64,000 bases of DNA from Arcobacter cryaerophilus gv. crypticus (GTDB lineage Bacteria; Campylobacterota; Campylobacteria; Campylobacterales; Arcobacteraceae), in assembly GCF_002993025.1 (NCBI RefSeq), contig NZ_NXGI01000005.1, forward strand, positions 62,001 through 126,000, given 5' to 3'. Below are positions 59,414 to 64,000 of the stretch, one piece after another; within the stretch, counting starts at the first letter, position 1, and each line of letters starts with the position of its first letter. Below the pieces are notes generated by a model. It ran no database searches. It saw only the letters and a list, made by a program, of their open reading frames with translations, and was not told where the DNA came from. The position numbers were made by a program, and so were the translations under genes.

Positions 59414-60550
59414 ATGAACTGTAAATATTTTGGCTCTTGTGCTTCTTGTACACTTTATGATAAAAATTATGATGAACAACTAAACTACAAAATCCAAAGA
59501 GAAAAAAATAGATTTTCAAATATTGTAAATTGCGATTTTGATATTATAAAAAGTGCTTCAAAAAACTTTAGAAATAGAGCTGAATTTAGGATTTGGTGGG
59601 AAAAAGATGAGCAAAATAACAAAGATATTTTAACTTACGCTATGAATGATTTTAATAAAGAGATTTTAAAAATCGATTCATGTGAGATAGTAAGCGAAGA
59701 TATAAAAAATCTTATGCCAAAACTCTTAACTGAGCTTGAAAAATCTATGATTTTGTCTTTTAGGCTTTTTGCTATTGAGTTTTTGGTTAGTTCAACTTCT
59801 GATATGCTTGTAACTTTGATTTATCACAAAAAACTTGAAGATGAGTGGATAAATCTTGCACGTGAAATTGAGCAAAAATTAAATATAAAAATAATTGGAA
59901 GAAGCAGAAAACAAAAAATAGTTTTAAGTAGCGATTTTATAAACGAGAGCTTAAATATAAACAATCAAGAGTTCAAATTTGCCTATGAAGAGAATGGTTT
60001 TACTCAACCAAATACTTCTGTAAATATAAAAATGATTGAGTGGGTTTTAAATAATATAGAAAAGTCAAATAAAGATTTATGCGAACTTTATTGTGGTGGT
60101 GGAAACTTTACAATTCCACTTTCAAAAAAATTCAATAAAGTATTAGCAACAGAGATTTCAAAAACATCGATAAAATCAGCTTTGAGAAATTGTAGTTTAA
60201 ATGGTATAAACAATATTGAATTTATAAGAATGAGCTCTGAAGAGTTTGTTGAGGCTTTAAATGAAGTTAGAGTTTTTAATAGATTAAAAAATATAGATTT
60301 AAAATCTTATGATTTTGATACTATTTTTATGGACCCACCAAGAAGTGGACTTGATGATACAACAAGAGCTTTAGCAAAAAATTTCGAAAATATTATCTAT
60401 ATATCTTGCAACCCTGAAACTTTACATAGAGACTTAGAAGAGCTTTTAAAAACCCATAAAATAGTAAGATTTGCCCTATTTGACCAGTTTGCATATAGTG
60501 AGCATATAGAGTGTGGTGTGATTTTGGAAAAATATAGTTTTGTAGTATAA
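59414..60550 (+). CDS. trmA: tRNA (uracil-5-)-methyltransferase
   Basis: Makes m5U54 (ribothymidine) in the tRNA T-loop using SAM. Motifs: TQPNTSVNIKMIEWV, ELYCGGGNFTIPLSKKF, MDPPRSGLDD and the catalytic cysteine in YISCNPETLHRDLEELL. Length 378 is normal. The N-terminus has C3-x5-C9-x2-C12, the spacing of the [4Fe-4S] ligands in the related rRNA enzymes RlmC/RlmD, absent from E. coli TrmA. The tRNA assignment is favoured but rRNA specificity cannot be ruled out. Flanked by a toxin-antitoxin pair on each side. Confidence 0.9.
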   Translation: MNCKYFGSCASCTLYDKNYDEQLNYKIQREKNRFSNIVNCDFDIIKSASKNFRNRAEFRIWWEKDEQNNKDILTYAMNDFNKEILKIDSCEIVSEDIKNLMPKLLTELEKSMILSFRLFAIEFLVSSTSDMLVTLIYHKKLEDEWINLAREIEQKLNIKIIGRSRKQKIVLSSDFINESLNINNQEFKFAYEENGFTQPNTSVNIKMIEWVLNNIEKSNKDLCELYCGGGNFTIPLSKKFNKVLATEISKTSIKSALRNCSLNGINNIEFIRMSSEEFVEALNEVRVFNRLKNIDLKSYDFDTIFMDPPRSGLDDTTRALAKNFENIIYISCNPETLHRDLEELLKTHKIVRFALFDQFAYSEHIECGVILEKYSFVV

Positions 60551-60551
60551 T
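60524..60551 (+). promoter_or_regulatory. Promoter of the second toxin-antitoxin pair, inside the trmA 3' end
   Basis: TTGGAA (60524-60529), 16 bases, TATAAT (60546-60551). The -10 includes the trmA stop codon. A start here would leave a leader of about 20 nt with AAAGGAG before the antitoxin ATG. Confidence 0.55.
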
Positions 60552-60577
60552 CAAAAATCAAAATAAAAGGAGAACTT

Positions 60578-60814
60578 ATGAGTATATCTTCAACTTTACG
60601 ACTAAATGCAAATGAATTAGATAATAATTTCGTTGAATCTATTAAAACTCTTTTTAAAGGAAAAGATATAGAAATAGTTACAAAAGTTATTGATAAAGAA
60701 TTTGAAAAAGAAAAACTAGAATATCAACAAGCTTTAAAAGATGTTGAAGCTGGAATAGTACTTGAATTAGATGAAGATTATTGGAAAAATATTGATAAGT
60801 ATATAGAAAAATGA
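60578..60814 (+). CDS. Antitoxin of the second toxin-antitoxin pair
   Basis: 78-residue protein with a beta-strand-like N-terminus (SISSTLRLNANELDNNFVESI), similar in style to RHH or RelB-type DNA-binding antitoxins, and an acidic C-terminus (VELDEDYWKNIDKYIEK-like) to bind the toxin. It overlaps the toxin start by 4 bp (ATGA). It has its own promoter and good ribosome binding site. The family is not fixed; the call rests on the toxin partner. Confidence 0.75.
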   Translation: MSISSTLRLNANELDNNFVESIKTLFKGKDIEIVTKVIDKEFEKEKLEYQQALKDVEAGIVLELDEDYWKNIDKYIEK

Positions 60815-61086
60815 AAATACTATATTCAGAAAAATTCAATATGGATTTAAAATCTATTTTAGATTTCATATCTGAAGATAGCAAGAAAAATGCAAAACAG
60901 TTTGCTAAAGATTTAAGAGAAATTATAAATCAAATTCCACCATTTTTATATAAATATAGACAATCTATCTATTTTGATAATATTTCAATTAGAGATTGTA
61001 TGTTTAAAGGATATGTAATACCTTACAAAATATCTAAAAACTCAATTACTCTTTTAGGAATTACAAAATATAAAGAAAACTTGTAA
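60811..61086 (+). CDS. RelE/ParE-like toxin
   Basis: 91-residue protein with the ParE/RelE layout: KILYSEKFNMDLKSILDFISE (first strand and helix), KNAKQFAKDLREIINQIPPF, then RDCMFKGYVIPYKISKNSITLLGITKYKEN (core beta sheet). It is translated from the antitoxin stop. It is not close to the RelE at 58.9-59.1 kb, so the two pairs are independent rather than a duplication. Target unknown. Confidence 0.82.
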   Translation: MKILYSEKFNMDLKSILDFISEDSKKNAKQFAKDLREIINQIPPFLYKYRQSIYFDNISIRDCMFKGYVIPYKISKNSITLLGITKYKENL

Positions 61087-61097
61087 AAGCAAAATTA

Positions 61098-61129
61098 ATT
61101 TAAACTAATTTTAAGAAAAGTTATATAAT
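61098..61129 (+). promoter_or_regulatory. Flagellin promoter module (first flagellin)
   Basis: The 16-base block ATTTAAACTAATTTTA (61098-61113), 10 bases, then TATAAT (61124-61129). The identical block occurs before the second flagellin with TGTAAT at the same distance. It contains a -35-like TTAAAC with an 18-base spacer. It does not match sigma-28 or sigma-54 consensus. Confidence 0.65.
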
Positions 61130-61147
61130 ACTTCGTTTATAAATTTA

Positions 61148-61208
61148 GGGTTGAATTCAATCCGAAGAGAGTAAAAGAGATTTTACAATCTATGCTAGGT
61201 AAAACTAG
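61148..61208 (+). promoter_or_regulatory. Structured 5' leader of the first flagellin
   Basis: Within a leader of about 140 nt: a hairpin GGGTTGAATTCAATCC (61148-61163), a hairpin GTAAAA/TTTTAC (61171-61176 with 61181-61186), and a CTAG-loop-CTAG hairpin (61195-61208). TTTTAC can alternatively pair with the second GTAAAA at 61199-61204, so two foldings compete. The Shine-Dalgarno AAAGGA further down matches the CsrA site core. Control by CsrA/FliW is inferred. Confidence 0.5.
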
Positions 61209-61276
61209 AATGTTTTTAGGCTTGAATATTTTTACAATATTCATAAAATATTTTACAAATTCATAAAGGAATTATT

Positions 61277-62119
61277 ATGAGAATTAATACAAACGTATCT
61301 TCACTTGGTGCTCAAGAAGCATCTAAAAATACAAATGCTAACATAAGTAGCTCTTTAGAAAAACTTAGTTCTGGTTTAAAAATAAACAAGGCTTCTGATG
61401 ATGCTTCTGGTCTTGCTATTGCTGATAAACTAAGAACTCAAGCTTCAAGTATAAATCAAGGTGTTGCAAATGGTAATTCAGCAATATCTCTTTTACAAAT
61501 AGCTGATAAGTCTATGGCTGAGCAATCAAAAATTTTAGATACTGTGAAATCTAAATTAATTCAAGCAAATACGGCAACTACTTCAGCTGACGGTAGAGAA
61601 TCAATTAGAAAAGATATTAATAAATTATTAACTCAACTAGATAATATAGCAAAACAAACAAATTATAATGGTACTAATCTAATATCTAATTCTGCTGGTA
61701 ATGCTGCTGCTGCAACACTTAATTTCCAAGTTGGAGAGAAGAGCACCGATATTATTACTATGTCAGCAGTTGATTCTAATACTACAGGATTAGGTGTTGA
61801 TTCTCTTAAAGGACTTGGTGCAAATGCACTAACTTCTTCTTTAGCAGGATCTAACCAAGCTACAGTTGATACTGCTATTACTAGGCTAAATGGATACAGA
61901 GGAGACATAGGTTCTACTCAAAATCAAGTTGAATCAGCTGTAAGAAACTTAATGACTCAGGCTACAAATATAAAAGCAGCTGAGTCTGTTATTAGAGATG
62001 TTGATTATGCTGAAGAGAGTGCAAACTTTAATAAACTAAACATAGTTTCTCAAGCTGGTTCTTATGCAATCAGCCAAGCGAATGCTACTCAACAAAACGT
62101 TCTTAGACTACTTCAGTAG
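61277..62119 (+). CDS. flaA: Flagellin (first tandem copy)
   Basis: 280-residue flagellin. The conserved N-terminal coiled coil (RINTNVSSLGAQEASKNTN, SSGLKINKASDDASGLAIAD) and C-terminal coiled coil (IRDVDYAEESANFNKLNI to NVLRLLQ) are joined by a short variable middle (about 140-215), so it has only the D0/D1 core with no D2/D3. That is about half the length of Campylobacter flagellins and typical of Arcobacter. It has a long structured leader, its own promoter and a strong terminator. Which copy is major is unknown. Confidence 0.96.
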   Translation: MRINTNVSSLGAQEASKNTNANISSSLEKLSSGLKINKASDDASGLAIADKLRTQASSINQGVANGNSAISLLQIADKSMAEQSKILDTVKSKLIQANTATTSADGRESIRKDINKLLTQLDNIAKQTNYNGTNLISNSAGNAAAATLNFQVGEKSTDIITMSAVDSNTTGLGVDSLKGLGANALTSSLAGSNQATVDTAITRLNGYRGDIGSTQNQVESAVRNLMTQATNIKAAESVIRDVDYAEESANFNKLNIVSQAGSYAISQANATQQNVLRLLQ

Positions 62120-62126
62120 TTTGGAA

Positions 62127-62173
62127 ATTGGACTTTAGTCCAATCTTTAATATAATAATGGGACTTAAGTCCC
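62127..62173 (+). repeat. Two related inverted repeats after the first flagellin
   Basis: ATTGGACTTTAGTCCAAT (62127-62144) and GGGACTTAAGTCCC (62160-62173) are each perfect palindromes that share the GGACTT/AGTCC core. They precede the main terminator. They may protect the flagellin mRNA 3' end or be binding sites. Confidence 0.55.
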
Positions 62174-62198
62174 TGTTCCGAATAAGTTCTCTTTTATT

Positions 62199-62234
62199 AA
62201 AAAGTGGAGAAAAATCTCCACTTTTTCTTTTTTT
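62199..62234 (+). terminator. Strong Rho-independent terminator of the first flagellin
   Basis: 12-bp perfect stem (62199-62210 and 62215-62226), AAAA loop, followed by C and a run of T (62228-62234). It separates the two flagellin genes into independent transcripts. Confidence 0.92.
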
Positions 62235-62241
62235 AATATTC

Positions 62242-62273
62242 ATTTAAACTAATTTTATGAATTAGTTTGTAAT
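62242..62273 (+). promoter_or_regulatory. Flagellin promoter module (second flagellin)
   Basis: ATTTAAACTAATTTTA (62242-62257) with TGTAAT (62268-62273) at exactly the spacing seen before the first flagellin. The leader here is only about 50 nt, without the structured region of the first copy. Confidence 0.65.
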
Positions 62274-62329
62274 AATTGTCTAATAAAGTTTTATTTACAC
62301 TAAAATAAATCAAAAATAAGGACAAACTT

Positions 62330-63172
62330 ATGAAAATTAACACAAACGTATCTTCACTTACAGCTCAAGAAGCAGCTAAAAATACAAATGCTAGTATAAG
62401 TAGCTCTTTAGAAAAATTAAGTACGGGTTTAAAAATCAATAAAGCTAGTGATGATGCTTCTGGTCTTGCAATTGCTGATAAACTTAGAACTCAAGCTACA
62501 AGTATAAATCAAGGTGTTGCAAATGGTAATTCAGCAATATCTCTTTTACAAATTGCTGATAAATCTATGGCTGAGCAATCAAAAATTCTAGATACTGTAA
62601 AATCAAAACTAATTCAAGCAAATACTTCAACTACTTCAGCTGACGGTAGAGAATCAATTAGAAAAGATATTAATAAGTTATTGACTCAATTAGATAATAT
62701 AGCAAAACAAACAAATTATAATAGTACTAATCTAATATCTAATGCAGCTGGTAATGCAGCTGGTGTTCCTCTAAATTTCCAAATTGGAGAGAAAAGCACG
62801 GATATTATTAGCATGGGTGCTGTAAATTCTAATACTACTGGATTAGGTATTAATGCTCTGGCAACACTTGGTGCAAATTTACTAACTTCTGGTCTAGCAG
62901 CATCTAACCAAACTACAGTTGATACTGCTATTACAACACTAAATGGATACAGAGGAGACATAGGTTCTACTCAAAATCAAGTTGAATCAGCTGTTAGAAA
63001 CTTAATGACTCAAGCTACAAATATTAAAAATGCTGAGTCTGTTATTAGAGATGTTGATTATGCCGAAGAGAGTGCAAACTTTAACAAACTAAACATAGTT
63101 TCTCAAGCTGGTTCTTATGCAATCAGCCAGGCGAATGCTGTTTCTCAAAATGTTCTTAGACTACTTCAGTAG
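62330..63172 (+). CDS. flaB: Flagellin (second tandem copy)
   Basis: 280 residues, nearly identical to the first flagellin in both terminal coiled coils and clearly different in the middle (about 140-210). The start KINTNVSSLTAQEAAKNTN and the end NAVSQNVLRLLQ are typical. The nucleotide sequence of the N-terminal halves is close to identical over long blocks, which suggests recent duplication or gene conversion. AAGGAC lies before the ATG. It has the same promoter module as the first copy. Confidence 0.96.
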   Translation: MKINTNVSSLTAQEAAKNTNASISSSLEKLSTGLKINKASDDASGLAIADKLRTQATSINQGVANGNSAISLLQIADKSMAEQSKILDTVKSKLIQANTSTTSADGRESIRKDINKLLTQLDNIAKQTNYNSTNLISNAAGNAAGVPLNFQIGEKSTDIISMGAVNSNTTGLGINALATLGANLLTSGLAASNQTTVDTAITTLNGYRGDIGSTQNQVESAVRNLMTQATNIKNAESVIRDVDYAEESANFNKLNIVSQAGSYAISQANAVSQNVLRLLQ

Positions 63173-63178
63173 TCTAAG
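63155..63178 (+). terminator. Hairpin at the end of the second flagellin
   Basis: 11-bp perfect inverted repeat (63155-63165 and 63168-63178) spanning the last codons and the TAG stop, followed downstream by CTTTTT near 63190. It is probably the stop for this gene against the convergent Maf gene. Confidence 0.5.
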
Positions 63179-63182
63179 TTTA

Positions 63183-64000
63183 TTAAACTACTCTTTTTAG
63201 ACACAAAATATAATCATCTATTAAAACTTCTATTTGATTTATAAAAATTTCTTTTATTTTTTGTACTTTTTTATATTCTTGGTTTAACCCTCTATCATTA
63301 AAATGATAATTTAGATACGGTATAACTATCTCTATATATTTATATAATACTAAAAATAAAGGGTAATCAAAATCTTTAATTAAATATATAAAGTTTATTG
63401 ATACTTCTCTAAATTCTAAAAAACTTTTGTTTTCAGTTGCCTTAAGTTCATCTAAATAGTTTTTTATATCTTTCTCTAAAATAGTTATTTTTGTTATATA
63501 TTTTTGTTTATCTTCAATACTAAAACTATTTTTTATAAAAAATTTTAGCTTCTCTTTTATATTTAAACTATCTTTATCTATTTTTTCAAACTCTTTTATA
63601 TTCAGATTATCTATTTTTTGTGGAATAGTTCCTTGAAAAAATGCACCACTAGAAGATAGATTAAATATTTTTGTATCGCTTTTCTTATTAATTAAAATCT
63701 CTTGCAAATAATATATAGAATTATAAAAAGTTGGAATAGTAGAAACTTGTGTTTTTAAATTACCTTTTACTTTAAAAATTGTTTTTCTATTTTCTAAAAT
63801 ATTTTCTTTATTTTCTCTATTTAAATTAACTTTTCTTATTCCAGAACCAGCTTCTTTAGAGTGTGTTTCTCCTGTATCTTGGTTTAATGCTAAATCAAGT
63901 CCTACAAGATAAATACTTTTTATATTTAATTGTAAAAGAATATATAATGTTATTTCTCCTATACTAAAACCTTCTACAGTATCTATTTCTTCAAAAAAAG
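63183..64000 (-). CDS. Maf-type motility accessory factor, C-terminal part (5' end outside window)
   Basis: The frame is open to the right edge: upstream of a TTG at 63707 it continues without a stop to 63998, so this is the C-terminal 271 residues of a longer protein. The visible part holds EITLYILLQLNIKSIYLVGL, then DLALNQDTGETHSKEAGSG, which is the DUF115/Maf glycosyltransferase region, and TFYNSIYYLQEILI with a helical C-terminus. Maf proteins attach nonulosonic acids such as pseudaminic acid to flagellin. Convergent with the second flagellin, fitting that role. Confidence 0.82.
   Translation of the reverse strand, partial: FFEEIDTVEGFSIGEITLYILLQLNIKSIYLVGLDLALNQDTGETHSKEAGSGIRKVNLNRENKENILENRKTIFKVKGNLKTQVSTIPTFYNSIYYLQEILINKKSDTKIFNLSSSGAFFQGTIPQKIDNLNIKEFEKIDKDSLNIKEKLKFFIKNSFSIEDKQKYITKITILEKDIKNYLDELKATENKSFLEFREVSINFIYLIKDFDYPLFLVLYKYIEIVIPYLNYHFNDRGLNQEYKKVQKIKEIFINQIEVLIDDYILCLKRVV

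Noticed and set aside
61087-61276. A sigma-28 or sigma-54 promoter before the first flagellin
   Set aside because: No GGN10GC pair and no TAAA-N15-CGAT pair at usable spacing.

Overview
The window is AT-rich, densely coded chromosomal DNA from a Campylobacterota member. It looks most like the Arcobacter/Aliarcobacter group. The reasons are the codon and base composition, frequent TTG and GTG starts, gene blocks shared with Campylobacter and Helicobacter (holA-rnr-ilvC-deacetylase-dprA; ylxR/infB/rbfA/rimP next to thrB-tsaB-lpxC-M23; HP0268-miaB-acyltransferase; glmU-coaBC-uppS-A24 peptidase-LptF/G-truA), and two short tandem flagellins of 280 residues. Species cannot be fixed from this alone. 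There is no rRNA, tRNA, CRISPR array, insertion sequence or prophage. No non-coding stretch exceeds about 210 bases.

Layout. 1-10.4 kb, mostly + strand: end of accA, a convergent HIT protein, then pheS-pheT-aroA-ispH-rpsA-serA-efp. 10.4-21.8 kb, - strand: two runs, ylxR-infB-rbfA-rimP-ribD (translation) and nadA-nadC-DHH-M23-lpxC-tsaB-thrB (NAD, envelope, t6A, threonine), with a structured leader before thrB. 21.9-24.7 kb, +: plsY-folB, a secreted cytochrome c, prfB. 24.7-27 kb, -: holA, rpsF-ssb-rpsR. 27-32.4 kb: fliW (+), rnr (-), then ilvC, a divergent polysaccharide deacetylase and dprA (+). 32.4-35.8 kb, -: an RCK-like protein, an unknown protein, murC. 35.9-37.7 kb, +: tgt, gatC, an ArsC-like protein. 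37.7-40.3 kb, -: nusA-cysS. 40.4-44.2 kb, +: HP0268-like protein, miaB, acyltransferase, and an unrecognised bitopic protein that may resemble PilM/PilN or GspL. 44.2-49.1 kb, -: zinc-ribbon protein-mltA, and hrcA-grpE-dnaK behind a consensus promoter and a CIRCE-like operator. 49.2-59.3 kb, -: a long run from a RelE/RelB pair through a SUV3-like RNA helicase, an ankyrin protein, glmU, coaBC, uppS, A24 peptidase, LptF/G and truA to a LapG-type protease. 59.4-64 kb: trmA, a second toxin-antitoxin pair, two flagellins, and the end of a Maf-type flagellin glycosylation gene running off the window.

Most of the content is core machinery. The less ordinary parts are: a flagellin promoter module repeated before both flagellin genes at identical spacing; a long structured leader on the first flagellin only, in a genome that also carries FliW in this window; toxin-antitoxin pairs on both sides of trmA, one of them running directly into a SUV3-like helicase; the thrB leader with two mutually exclusive hairpins at the ribosome binding site; a long imperfect inverted repeat between grpE and dnaK; and the bitopic protein downstream of miaB. 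No clearly new multi-gene system was found.
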